64,000 nt of DNA from Dillenia suffruticosa (GCA_033439265.1 JAVTVX010000024.1:18522501-18586500), one strand, 5' to 3'. Shown: positions 48,050-59,760, counted from the first letter of the stretch. The notes: generated by a model from the sequence alone, not told the origin. Made by a program: numbers and translations.

Positions 48050-48710
48050 TTTAATGACGAAAATTTAATAAAAATTCGTCGCTAAAAACATTAGCGACGA
48101 AAAATTTTTCGTCTCTAATATCGCGTCGCAAAAATTTAGCGACGAAAAATTAGAAATTCGTTGCTAAATTTAGCGACGAATAATTTTTTGTCACTAAATC
48201 TATCGCAAATTTAGAGATGAAAAATAATTTGTCGCTACATTTAGCGACGAAAATAAAAAATTCGTCGCTAAATTAATTAATTAATTAATAAATATATATT
48301 AATATTTTAATTTATTTAATTATTTTCCAAATTTTGCGACGAATTCTGAAATTCGTAGCAAAATTAATTAATTATTTAATAAATATATATTAATATTTTA
48401 TTTTATTTAATTATTTTTCAAATTTTGCGACGAATTCTGGAATTTGTCGCTAATTTTGCGATGAATTTCGAAATTCATCGCAAAATTAATTAATTATTTA
48501 ATAAATATATATTAATATTTTATTTTATTGAATTATTTTCAAAATTTTGCGACGAATTTCCAAATTCGTCGCAAAATTAATTAATTAATTAATTAATATA
48601 TATTAATATTTTATTTTATTTTATTATTTTTCAAATTTTGCGACGAATTCTGAGATTCGTCTCTACTTTTGCGACGAATTTTGAAATTCGTTGCAAAATT
48701 AATTAATTAA
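48050..48710. repeat. GCGACGAA palindrome array, left block
   Basis: Dense short copies of TTAGCGACGAAAA and its inverse near the terminus (48055-48270), followed by longer units with AT-rich arms. Most units can fold on themselves through GCGACGAA/TTCGTCGC. The block ends at the GC-rich segment at about 48712. Confidence 0.85.
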
Positions 48711-48729
48711 TTCCACCGCCTGAATCTGG

Positions 48730-48748
48730 CCCGCCCGCCCGCCCGCCC
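48730..48748 (-). other. G-quadruplex-capable (GGGC)n tract
   Basis: Five C triplets separated by single Gs on the plus strand, so the minus strand has five GGG tracts with one-base loops, the classic pattern for a very stable G-quadruplex. It sits in a GC-rich island (48713-48790) inside an otherwise AT-rich element. Confidence 0.75.
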
Positions 48749-48838
48749 GAACCAGCATCCGCCCGCACACCCGCCCGAGCCAGCACCCACACGCCATCCC
48801 TTAGTTAATTCTTGAAAAATTCCACCGCTTTGTTCCCA

Positions 48839-48900
48839 CCATAATTCGAACCCTTGCGCTTCCGTAAACTTTTAAGATCCTGTAACCATCAAGTTAAACA
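48839..48900 (-). other. Possible tRNA-like A-box/B-box remnant
   Basis: The minus strand reads TTGATGGTTACAGG (48879-48892), then about 26 bases later GGTTCGAATTA (48842-48852). These resemble the A and B boxes of the internal RNA polymerase III promoter found in tRNAs and tRNA-derived SINEs. It is not a full tRNA: no acceptor stem pairing is visible. Confidence 0.3.
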
Positions 48901-49130
48901 TTAGTATCTGTTATAAATTTTTTTTTTTTTTACTTATTATCTTTCCCTTACATATTTCAAATAATAATAAAACAATATAAAATAACAATTTATTATAAAA
49001 TAATAAAATATATAAAATAATAATAATACTATTTTTAAAAAAGATAATATAAAAATAACATATAACATATTAATTAAAAATAATAAATGTGATAATTTTT
49101 TAAAATAAAAAATAAAAAATATATATTAAT
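48900..49130. other. AT-rich low-complexity segment inside the CACTA element
   Basis: AATAAT/TATAAA-rich sequence with no palindromes, separating the left and main arrays. Confidence 0.7.
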
Positions 49131-51640
49131 ATTTTATTTTATTTAATTAATTTTCAAATTTTGCGACGAATTTTGTGATTCATAGCTAATTTTGCGACGA
49201 ATTTTTGAGATTCGTTGCAAAATTAATTAATTATTTAATAAATATAAATTAATATTTTAATTTATTTAATTATTTTTCAAATTTTGCCAGGAATTCTGAA
49301 ATTCGTCGCTAATTTTGCTACGAATTTTGAAATTTGTCACAAAATTAATTAATTAATTAATAAATATATATTGATATTTTATTTTATTTTATTATTTTTC
49401 AAATTTTGCCAGGAATTCTGAAATTCGTCGCTAATTTTGCTACGAATTATGAAATTTGTCACAAAATTAATTAATTAATTAATAAATATATATTAATATT
49501 TTATTTTATTTTATTTTATTATTTTTCAAAATTTGCGACGAATTTCGGAATTGGTCTCAAATTTTGCGACCAATTCCATAATTCGTCACAAAATTAATTA
49601 ATTAATTAATTAATATATATTAATATTTTATTTTATTTTATTATTTTTAAATTTTGCGACGAATTCTGAGATTCGTCGCTAATTTTGATACAAATTTTGA
49701 AATTCGTCGCAAAATTAATTATTTAATTAATAAATATATATTAATATTTTATTTTACTGAATTATTTTTCAAATTTTGCGATGAATTATGAAATTTGTCG
49801 CAAACTTAATTAATTAATTAATAAATATATATTAATATTTTATTTTATTTTATTATTTTCAAAATTTTGCGACGAATTTTCAAATTCGTCGCAAAATTAA
49901 TTAATTAATTAATAAATATATATTAATGTTTTATTTTATTTTATTATTTTCAAAATTTTGTGTCGAATTTCCAAATTCGTCACAAAATTAATTAATTAAT
50001 TAATTAATTAATATATATTAATATTTTAATTTATTTAATTATTTTTCAAATTTTGCGACGAATTCTGAATTTCGTGGGTAATTTTGCGATGAATTTTGAA
50101 ATTCATCGTAAAATTAATTAATTAATTAATAAATATATATTAATATTTTGTTTTATTTTATTATTTTCAAAATTTTGCGACGAATTTTTGAAATTCATCG
50201 CAAAATTACCGACGAATTTCAAAATTCGTCACAAAATTAATTAATTAATTAATATTTATTAATATTTTATTTTATTTTATTATTCTTCAAATTTTGCGAC
50301 GAATTCTGAGATTCGTCGCTAATTTTGCTATGAATTGTGAAATTCGTAGCAAAATTAATTAATTAATTAATAAATATATATTAATATTTTATTTTATTTT
50401 ATTATTTTCAAAATTTTGCGACGAATTTCCAAAGTCGTCGTAAAATTCATTAATTAATTAAATAATATATATTAATATTTTATTTTATTTAATTATTTTT
50501 CTAATTTTGCGATGAATTTTGAAATTCGTCACAAAATTAATTAATTAATTAATAAATATATATTAATGTTTTATTTTATTTTATTATTTTCAAAATTTTG
50601 TGACGAATTTCCAAATTCGTCACAAAATTCATTAATTAATTAATTAATTAATATATATTAATATTTTAATTTATTTAATTATTTTTCAAATTTTGCGACG
50701 AATTCTGAATTTCGTGGGTAATTTTGCGATGAATTTTGAAATTTATCGTAAAATTAATTAATTAATTAATAAATATATATTAATATTTTGTTTTATTTTA
50801 TTATTTTCAAAATTTTGCGACGAATTTTTGAATTTCATCGCAAAATTTCCAACGAATTTCAAAATTCGTCGCAAAATTAATTAATTAATTAATATTTATT
50901 AATATTTTATTTTATTTTATTATTCTTCAAATTTTGCGACGAATTCTGAGATTCGTCGCTAATTTTGCTACGAATTGTGAAATTCGTAGCAAAATTAATT
51001 AATTAATTAATAAATATATATTAATATTTTATTTTATTTTATTATTTTCAAAATTTTGCGACGAATTTCCAAAGTCGTCGCAAAATTCATTAATTAATTA
51101 AATAATATATATTAATATTTTATTTTATTTAATTATTTTTCTAATTTTGCGATGAATTTTGAAATTCGTCACAAAATTAATTAATTAATTAATAAATATA
51201 TATTAATATTTTATTTTGTTTTATTATTTTCAAATTTTTGCGATGAATTTCAAAATTCGTCGCAAAATTAATTAATTAATTAATTAATATTTATTAATAT
51301 TTTATTTTATTTTATTATTTTTCAAATTTTGCGACGAATTCTAAAATTCGTCACTAATTTTACTACGAATTTTGAAATTCGTCACAAATTTAATTTATTA
51401 ATTAATTAATATATATTAATATTTTATTTTATTTTATTATTTTTCAAATTTTGCGATGAATTCTGAGATTTGTCGCTAATTTTGCTACAAATTTTGAAAT
51501 TCGTCGCAAAATTAATTAATTAATTAATAAATATATATTAATATTTTATTTTATTGAATTATTTTTCAAATTTTGCGACGAATTTTGAAATTCGTCGCAA
51601 AATTAGCGACAAATTTCCGGTCGTCTCTAAATTAGCTACG
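49131..51640. repeat. GCGACGAA palindrome array, main block
   Basis: About 2.5 kb of tandem, diverged units of roughly 90-120 bp. A typical unit runs TTTTGCGACGAATT, a 4-10 base spacer, AATTCGTCGCAAAATTAATTAA, then a TA-rich arm ending TTTTATTATTTTTCAAA. Some units carry two palindromes. Neighbouring units at 49286 and 49408 share private variants (GCCAGGAATTCTG), showing a local 122-bp duplication. Confidence 0.85.
49921..51200. repeat. Two tandem copies of a 640-bp higher-order repeat
   Basis: 49921-50560 and 50561-51200 match almost base for base at a constant offset of 640, including private variants such as TTCGTGGGTAATTTTGCG (50071 and 50711). Only scattered substitutions distinguish them. 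This is a later duplication of about six basic units. Confidence 0.85.
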
Positions 51641-51758
51641 ACTTTTTTTTCGTTGGAAATTTCGTTAGAAATAGCGATGAAAAAATATTTTGTCGCTAAA
51701 TTCGTCGCAAAATTGCCACGAAAAAAATTTATCGCTAAATTTCGTCGAAAAAAATGTG

Positions 51759-51771
51759 TTTTTTTGTAGTG
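51759..51771 (-). repeat. CACTA right terminal inverted repeat
   Basis: The plus strand ends TTTTTTTGTAGTG, the inverse of the left terminus. Confidence 0.9.
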
Positions 51772-54200
51772 TAGAGAGATTTTTTTATTGAATATCTAAA
51801 TGGGTATATAGATGAGAATAATGAGTGATTTGAAATTGTATATAGAAATTTTGGTTTTGGTAGTAGGAATGAGGTGGAGGTATCATCTTAGAGTTTATCA
51901 CAATATTCGATTTAATATTCGTAAATAACGTTTGCAAAAAATGAGAATTGCACATATTTATATACATAAATGGATCGAATGCCAATGAAATAGATTTCTT
52001 CTTCACCAAAAAGGCAATACAATGATTTATAGGGATTGTAAGGTTATACTAAGAGAGAGTATAGCAATTGAACATAACTTTTTAATTTTAGATGTGCATG
52101 TGCCTTAAAACCAAAAGAAAAATCACCATTTATGTAGTCAAAAATTAAGTGATTGAACCTGAAAATGGAAAAAATGACAACTTTTAAAAACAAATTAATT
52201 CAAATAGCTACCTGATCTGTTAATAATGATTCGAAAGTCATTTGAATAGAAATGTATAATAATATTATGAATTTAGATAAGAAAATTCTTAACATATTTA
52301 GGGGTTGGACACCCATAAACAAAGTGTCATAATGGTGGAATGAGAAAATCCAAACTATAATATGAACCAAATGAAAGTGTTATAAGAATCTTAAAAATAA
52401 GAGAGGTAGTGACACATTTGAAAAACACAAAATTGAAAAAAAAAAAATAGGAGAAGAAAATTATCCGTGAATCAAAAATTAAGCTGTATAACAAATTATA
52501 TAAAAAACTAGAAATTAAGAAAGAAAGAAAAATTATAGAATTGTTAAACTAAGGGATAGGAAGAGAAAACATATAAATGGTAATATGTTTATTAAAAGTG
52601 ACACCAATAGTATTCTTATGAAGAATGAGAATATAAGAAAATGTTGAAGAGATTATTTTGATAATCTCTTTAATATTGAAGGTATAAATATTGGCGATAT
52701 CATGATACTTGTAAAGTAAATCAAAAGAAATTTTAAATGCAAAATTCATTCTTATGAAATAAGGGATATCTTAAAAAAAAAAAAGGAATAATAAAGTTAT
52801 ACAATCCGATGGCATCCCCATTGAGATGTAGAAGTGTTTGGGTGAAGTGGAGATAGTTATGTTGATGATTTTTTTTAACAAAATTTGGCAAACTAAAAAA
52901 AATATCCCAGATATGGAGGAAGACCATGGTTGTACTACTAGATAAGAATAAAGAAAACGTACAAAATTATTCCAATTATAGAAAAATTAAATTTATTAGT
53001 CAATCGATGAAGTTGTAGATGAGAGTAATGGAGTATAAATTGAAATTAGAGATAAATGTTTTTCAGAAATAATTTGGATTCATGTTAAGACAATCCACCA
53101 TTAAAATCATTCACTTGCATAAACATTTGATGGAAACGTTTAGAATATATAAAAGAAATTTACTTATGCTATTTATTGTTTTAGAAAAGACATATGTAAG
53201 ATTCCTATAAATATATTGCGATGGGCATTGATGAAAAAGAGAATTTTCTTAAAATACAGTGATTTCATTAAATTATGTGTAATAAAACTATAACCATTGT
53301 AAAAATCTATAAGGGTTAAAGTGATAACTTTCTAATTAATATTGGGTTTTATGAAAGTTTTGTATTAAAAATCATTTTTTTTACAATAGTAATGGATAAA
53401 ATAACAAAGAGTATCTTATATAAAATACTACGATATATACCTTTTGCAAATGATATAGTTAGTCGATAAAATTAGAGATAGTATTAATACTCAATTAAAA
53501 TTATAGAGAAATATACTAAAATTCAGAAAATTTAAATTGAATTTGGTCAAAAACTGAGTATATAATATGTACGTTTGATAACAATTATTAAAATGATAAA
53601 AAAAATGATTAACTTAAAAAGACAAAACATACCATAGAATGACCATTTTAAATATGTTGGGTCCATCATTCAAAACAATGACAATAGATGAGAATGTGAA
53701 TTATAAGATTCAAACGGATTGGATGAAATGAAAAAGCGCATTAATGTTTTTTGTGATCGCACAATATCATTGTAATTCAAGGAGAAGTTTTATAAAATTA
53801 CATTAAAATTTGTATTATTGTATGGTTTTGAGTATTGGACTATTAAGTAATAACAAGAACATAAAATGATTGTAATTAAAATGAGTATATTCAACTAAAT
53901 GTGTAATAAAATTAGAAAATATGGAATTGAAAAAAAATATATATATACTAAATTGTAAATAATTTTAACTACGGATAAAATGAGTGAATATCATTTAAAC
54001 TGGTTTGGATTTATACAACAAAAACACAAATACATACCGATCAGGAGGAATGAGACTTTAAAGATGTGAGATAATCCGTTAAAAATATATATATAAATTA
54101 TCTATAAAAATGTAGTATTAACAATTTAATTGAGAAAATGATTTTATATACAAATAACTGGTGTACAAGAATTCAAAATAGTTGAATTATTATTATTATT
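51772..54200 (+). mobile_element. RTE-type LINE, copy B, 3' part (endonuclease end and reverse transcriptase)
   Basis: It resumes the endonuclease at 51775. The ASN/IDFF and DCKVILRES regions are visible at about 51960-52080 and parallel copy A. It continues with linker residues (YKKLEIKKERKII, about 52500) into an RTE-type reverse transcriptase: a NYRKIKFIS-like run at about 52975 and a catalytic-loop remnant FANDIV at about 53442 (family FADD, so the first Asp has become Asn). Then come KYVGSIIQ at about 53655 and LLYGFEYWTIK at about 53820. The end is near 54200, followed by a (TTA)n tract at about 54188 where RTE elements carry a simple-repeat tail. Dozens of stops; dead. Confidence 0.75.
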
Positions 54201-54918
54201 TTAAGCTTTTAGAAGTAGTTTATTTTTATTTATTTATTTTCATTATTTTTACTATTTTTTAATTTTATTTTCTCTATTTTGTTTTCAATAGTTAATTTTA
54301 TATTTTTTTCGTCTCTTCTATATTGGTTTTTCAAAAGGTCGATCCCAAAATTTAGAATTAAGATTTAGTTTTTTATTATTTTTGTATAACATAAATTTAT
54401 TCAAATTATTGTAATGGAATTTATTTTAAGTAATTGATTTGTTTTAGTAGTTAAAAAATTAATTTTCTTATAAAGTCATCAATTTTATAGGGTTTACTAT
54501 TGATTTGTTGAATGAAATTTCTCTTCCTCAACTTTGCTTGATAATCCGACATCAAAATCCAAAATTGTTTAATATGCATTAAAACAATCCGGGTACTATT
54601 TGGGGGGAAAATGACATCATTATGATCAATCCAAAATTGGGAATGAAAATTCTTTGTCACAAAATGAATTCTTAAAAATAGAGAAACCATTTCTCCTAAT
54701 ACTATAAATGCACATTAGACCCTAATTTGGCTAAGTTTTAGACTCAACCTAGTATGCGAAAACTACAATGAGTTTGAACTTAGAAATTTAGAGAAATGGG
54801 TTTTATTGAGGAATTGAAAAATTAGAATTTATGAAACACTTACTATAAGGGTGTTGAGGGGAGGAGACTATTGTTAGGGTCGAGATGAACAAACAATTTC
54901 AATTTTAACATCTTGTTA

Positions 54919-54965
<47 letters not shown>

Positions 54966-55331
54966 AATGACTTGGATTTTGTGGTGTAATAAATTTTCAA
55001 GATTAAATAGATCTTAATAGCTGAGCGATTCTAAAACGAGTGTTTGGATTAAGAGAAGAAAGATTTTAAATTACAATAGTCAAGAGTAATTCATGTCTGA
55101 TGGTTAAAATTTAAATATATCTATTTACTAAGATTAAATATAATCTTATTATTAAATCATATGTAATGGCTTAATTTAAACAGATCAAAACAAATCCAGT
55201 GGTTAGATTTGAGTTCCAAAGATGGAAAGAAACCATTAACATAAATTTTTCAAAAAGAGAAAAATTTAGCCTAGTATTAAAATTTAAAATTTGAAAAGAG
55301 AAATTTAATTTTTAAAATGCAACACCAAAGG
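54201..55331. other. Intergenic AT-rich sequence with (GA)n
   Basis: No gene is supported. It is T-rich to about 54450, then unique-looking sequence. A (GA) microsatellite of about 20 units lies at 54922-54962. Confidence 0.6.
54922..54962. repeat. (GA)n microsatellite
   Basis: An uninterrupted run of about 20 AG units. Confidence 0.95.
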
Positions 55332-57813
55332 TGTAACACCAGAAAATTTTGATTCATGATGACTCTAAAAGATTATTGAAATTTCTATACCTTTTAAAAT
55401 GTAGGAGAATAATTAATTTAGACATAAATATAGATTTTATCTTTTGGGTTGCACAAGAATTCTTTATACTCACAATTGATAGACTCTCAATTTTTAAGTT
55501 CTCGGTTGCTAAAATACTCTGTGCTTAGTAAAATTTGATTTTTCGGTGAAAATTGATTTGCTCGACAGAGATTTAGCATTAATGGACTGTTCCAGTTCCT
55601 TTCAATTCTTGATTTTGTGCATGGTGGTGATTTTCTAAATTTATTTCCATCTCTCTTTACCTCTCGGTACATTGTGAGACTTGCAGTCTCTTGGTACATT
55701 TCTTTATTTCTCTTTTGGTATATTTGTCCTTTTACTTCTTGGATCTCGGGGATGGATACAGTTGGATCTCTCGATTACTGGTGTTCGAGTATTTAAACTA
55801 ACCAGAGCATTTGCACTTACACTTACCAGACTATTTAGCATTCACACTTACCTCCCAATACTAGTATCATATACCTCTCGGTACATTGCTCTACTTCTCT
55901 CAGTGATTTCTACTCCCCGGTATACTTTATTCCCATTTATCTTCTGGCTCAATGATTACTACCTTTCTTGGTATTGGACACACTTGCACTTCGCATCACT
56001 CCTCTTGCCATTTGCAATACACTTCTTAGTAATTCCTTGTGAGACATGTAACCATGGAGAGTTGAATCTAAGTACTCCAAGTCCTCCTAAAAACCTTTTA
56101 ATCACCAAGCCATTCAAGCCTTTCAATTATATGGTACACAATTTATATTATATTCTATATTTTTGAACCTTTCAAAATTTTAATATTTCTAAACTATTTT
56201 CCCTAAATTGCCATTTTATTCCAACTTATCTTTTTCATCACCGCACATATTCTCTTGGCAAATCATAATTTTAAGCACTTAAGTTTATAAGGTTAACTTT
56301 TCCAATAGCTCATGAGGATATGTTGGACATTTGTACAATTTAGAAATGTGAGAGGATCACCAAGCAAATGTTAGAAATGAGTTAGAAGATAAAAGTAGAA
56401 AATAGACTCTAGAACCCATGAAACCTAAGAGTTCATCTCACTTTCTAGACTATTCCTCTCTTTCTCCCAATAATGTTCTCTTTCTCTCAAACTAGATTGA
56501 CTCACCATTAAATCTCAAGGTCAAATGTTTTAAACTACTCATCTAACTCCCTAATATTAGATTTTAGCCTTGATTTTGGAGAAAAGTTTGAGCATATAGA
56601 GTGTCACAAAAAGGGGAGAATCAAGAATTTTGATATAACTAGTCTGGAAGGATTCTTTACAGACAAAAAGTGAGGTATTATAAACTTCCTATCCCAAGTT
56701 TTAGTTTGTCTAACTATTTGTCCACTTGAATTTGGAAAATTTAAAGTGACATTCAATGAGAGAGAAAAATAAATATTGGATGTTAGGGTTTTTGGGTTGA
56801 CTTGGATAAATTAATATTGATGATTGTGACTATTTGATGATGTCCCTTAGGGGTTAAACAAAACTGGTCGAAGTAGGATCTTTGTTGTGGAGAGATCTGG
56901 GAGTGACTATCCTCCTTAACACAATGTGATGAGTAGTTTAAGTTTCCATGGATCGATTCTATGGGGTGGTGTGGAGAGTTTGATAGACTTGAGTGGGTAG
57001 GCAGGGTAGAGTGATGCCCCCCAGTCTCTGTCGGGTAAACTTGGTTGCACCATATCAGAGATCCCAAACTAATACCAAAGTTGGAGTTGATATTTATATT
57101 TGATAATAATTGAAAACCCCTTGGTAGTTCCATCATTGGTCTGACCAAGCCATTGGTGGAGAGATTTTTAGGCAAACCCCTTGATTTTAAAAACAAGTAC
57201 TTATCGAATGTTTATTATAATTCATGGAAATTATGGTTTTTGTTGAAGAATTGCCAAGATGATTAAATAATATTTTTGTTGAATCAAAAATATGATCTTG
57301 AAATATTGTTTGACACTCTCACACTTACCACTCATTTTTTTACACAACTATATCATTGCACTCTACTTACTAAATATTTTTATACTCACTCCTTTATTTT
57401 TATTCTTTTCAAAGAAAGTGTAGAGATAGAGCCCACTCTATTACTAGCTAGATCTAGTTAAGACGAGAGACTTCCTGGACTAATTGTTGGTGTTGATCCT
57501 ACCTAATTGTGGATTTTGAGATATGTAGACGGACCCATTGGAGGGCATTTTTGGAAGTTATAACTTATATTCTAGCAATTATATTTTGAAACTCTTCTTA
57601 TAGCATATTATGTATATATATATTTCTAAAGTTGAAACTTATATTTTGACATGTTAAAAATTTATTTGTCTTTTACATATTTATGGATTTCTTAATTTGA
57701 AAGTGGTATTGTCATAGTCTTGTAGGATCTTGGGGTACATGTTGGAGATTGCACGTATTTCTAGATCACACAACAATTGTCGCGTACTTTGACCCGAGAG
57801 TTAGGATGTGACA
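55332..57813 (+). repeat. 5' LTR of chromovirus copy 3
   Basis: 2482 bp, TGTAACACCAGAAAATTTTG to GTTAGGATGTGACA. The segment 55660-55980 repeats a short phrase, roughly CTCTCGGTACATT, at least five times (see findings). The 161-residue open frame at 55681-56166 lies in this segment, has a partial counterpart in the 3' LTR (63028-63444), and is not treated as a gene. Confidence 0.9.
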
Positions 57814-57819
57814 ATTCTA

Positions 57820-57833
57820 TTGATATTAGAGCC
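57820..57833 (+). other. Primer-binding site (tRNA-iMet type), degenerate
   Basis: TTGATATTAGAGCC differs from TTGGTATCAGAGCC by two transitions and lies seven bases past the LTR end. Confidence 0.75.
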
Positions 57834-58045
57834 AAGGTTTTTGTGTTTTTAAATGTTTTCAAATATTTTTTAATGTTTCCAAATATTTTTAAATGTTTTT
57901 AAAAGTCTCGGTGTTTCTAAATATTTTGAAAGATTCAAAGTCCTCTTATAGGTTTTAGGAAGTGGAGTTACGTCTAGGTATGAGTATTATTATTAGTTTA
58001 TCTGATTTAGTGAGCTAAACTTAGTTTCCTTTTTTGTAGAATACA

Positions 58046-59150
58046 ATGGCTCCACATCGAAAACAAGGACTTTGATTGACATTCCTTCTTCTAAGTATGA
58101 GACTGCATCATCCTTCCATGCTCCTCATTTTAGTGCAGCTGAACCTTCGGTTGCTCCATCTAAAATCCCTCCACTACTACTTGCCGCCTTCTAACAATGT
58201 ATGGAATGGTGAAACAAATATGGTATTCAATTCCAAACCCAAATCCAATCTCAAATGCAAACTCCTCCTTTACCAAATACTACCGCCACAACAAATACTC
58301 CCCGAACACCAGTAATTTCTCCCTCACTGGTAGTTGCACCAATTACCCATCTAACCATTGAGCTATCAAAATTGATTAAGGAGGCAAGACAACTTGGTTG
58401 TGAGACTTTCTCAGGAACTAGTGATGCTATGGTAGTAAAGGACTGGATCAATAAAGTACAAGTGACCGATATAAGATTAGATAATGAGACGAAACTTATA
58501 GTGGCTGTAAGAGCACCCGCACATGGTTGGAGAGCTTGAAGGGGAGATCCTCCACTCCCACCATCCCACAATGTGGAGTGAATTCCTTAGGGAAATTGAT
58601 AAGAAGTACCACACCAGATTTTACCATAACTTGAAGAGAAAGGAATTTTTCCATCTTAGACAAGGGAATAAGTCGGTGGTGGAGTATGAAACAGAGTTAA
58701 GAGAGTTACCTATGTTTGTCCTAGAGTTAGTGGCCTCCAAAAAATATTTGTGCTCAAAGTTTGAAGATGTTGGTTACCGAGACCCACACTTTTAAAGATG
58801 TATTGTAATTAGCCTTAAGGATCGAGAAGATGTTCAAGAAAGGGGAGAGGCTCAAGAGGACTATAGAAAGAAAAGGAAATCTAGGTTCACTTTGGATCAA
58901 AGTTTTAAGAAAAGTAAGAGCACAAGCTCTTATGATAGTACCTTTGTTATAGGATCCATTGGCGCTTTCCAAAGCCAACATTTTTCCAATATGGGTGCCC
59001 CCAATGGTAGCGCCATATCCGAAACCAAGTCGGTAGGAAGCAAGAAAGGCCTTTGCAAGAATCGTAAGAAATTCCACTATGGGCCCTACAATAAGCCTAG
59101 GAATTGCTATTATTGTGAAAAAGAGGGTAATCTCTGAAATGCTTGCCCCG
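58046..59150 (+). pseudogene. Chromovirus copy 3 gag (broken)
   Basis: Probable start is the ATG at 58046 (MAPHRKQG), with an early frameshift. The capsid-like region is recognisable at 58255-58539 (ELSKLIKEARQLGCETFSG, MVVKDWINKV) and, after another shift, at 58523-58795 (FLREIDKKYHTRFYHN, FFHLRQGNKSVVEYETELRE). The zinc knuckle at about 59104-59145 reads C-YY-C-EKEG, then Asn where His is expected, a stop, and a final Cys, so it is dead. Confidence 0.8.
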
Positions 59151-59379
59151 AATTGGGTTTGAGAGGGAAGTCAACAAAACCAAGACTTTCTTTGTGGTTT
59201 CAAGGGTGGACCAGCCGACACTACCATACCTTCTCTAACACCACTTTAAGGATGGGGACCAACAACAAAACCGTGGCTACCAATCCCCAACATTCTCAAA
59301 CTCGAGCCCAAACTTGGATCTATGCAATAACCAATTAAGATGCACAAAATGACCCTGACATTATCATGGGTAAAATTAA

Positions 59380-59760
59380 AATTTTTGGTGTTGATGCCCG
59401 CATACTTATTGACATAGGATCCAATAATTCGTTTGTTAGTACAAGATTTGCTAGGCATCCTGAGAGACCCCTGACCCCATGACCCCACTTGAGAAAGAAT
59501 TACTGGTTATTACACTTTTTGGTGAGGAGTTGGTTAAAAGTACAATTTACAAAAACTGTGATGTACAGGTAGGTGAAGTGGTTCTTGAGGCATACTTAAT
59601 TCAATTAGAGATGAGAGATTTTGATACTATTTTGTGAATGGATTAGTTACACATTCATCGGGCGTACGTAGATTATTTTACTAAGGAAGTAGAATTCAGA
59701 AAATCAGGATGCCCATTGCTTGTTTTTGCTGGCAAGCACCAAGTAGTGCCGATTTGTGTA
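59380..59760 (+). pseudogene. Chromovirus copy 3 aspartic protease (broken)
   Basis: The active-site region at about 59395-59440 reads ARILIDIGSNNSFVSTRFA. The D-T-G-S motif has become D-I-G-S, as in copy 2. A frameshift follows near 59475. The conserved FDTIL motif is at about 59620, followed by a stop. Confidence 0.7.

Larger units (their letters stand above)
48019..51771. mobile_element. Non-autonomous CACTA-type transposon filled with palindromic repeats
   Basis: 3753 bp. The left end is CACTACAAAAAAATCAGC and the right end, read inward, is CACTACAAAAAAACACAT: terminal inverted repeats of 13 bases. A TAG target duplication flanks it. It has no transposase or other coding sequence, so it would depend on an autonomous CACTA element. 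The interior is an array of roughly 100-bp units, each with a short palindrome of the GCGACGAATT...AATTCGTCGC type and an AT-rich arm (TTAATTAATTAAT, AAATATATATTAATATTTTA). CACTA elements usually carry such transposase-binding motifs only near the ends; here they fill the element. It lies inside an RTE LINE copy. Confidence 0.85.

Noticed and set aside
48050..51640. Regular palindromic repeats that could suggest a CRISPR array
   Set aside because: The repeats are diverged and AT-rich, spacers are not unique, there are no cas genes, and the array lies within CACTA termini in a plant genome.
55681..56166. A 161-residue hydrophobic open frame, with a similar one at 63028-63444
   Set aside because: Both lie at the same place in the two LTRs of one retrotransposon, so the similarity comes from LTR duplication. 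The sequence is T/C-rich repeats without a domain.
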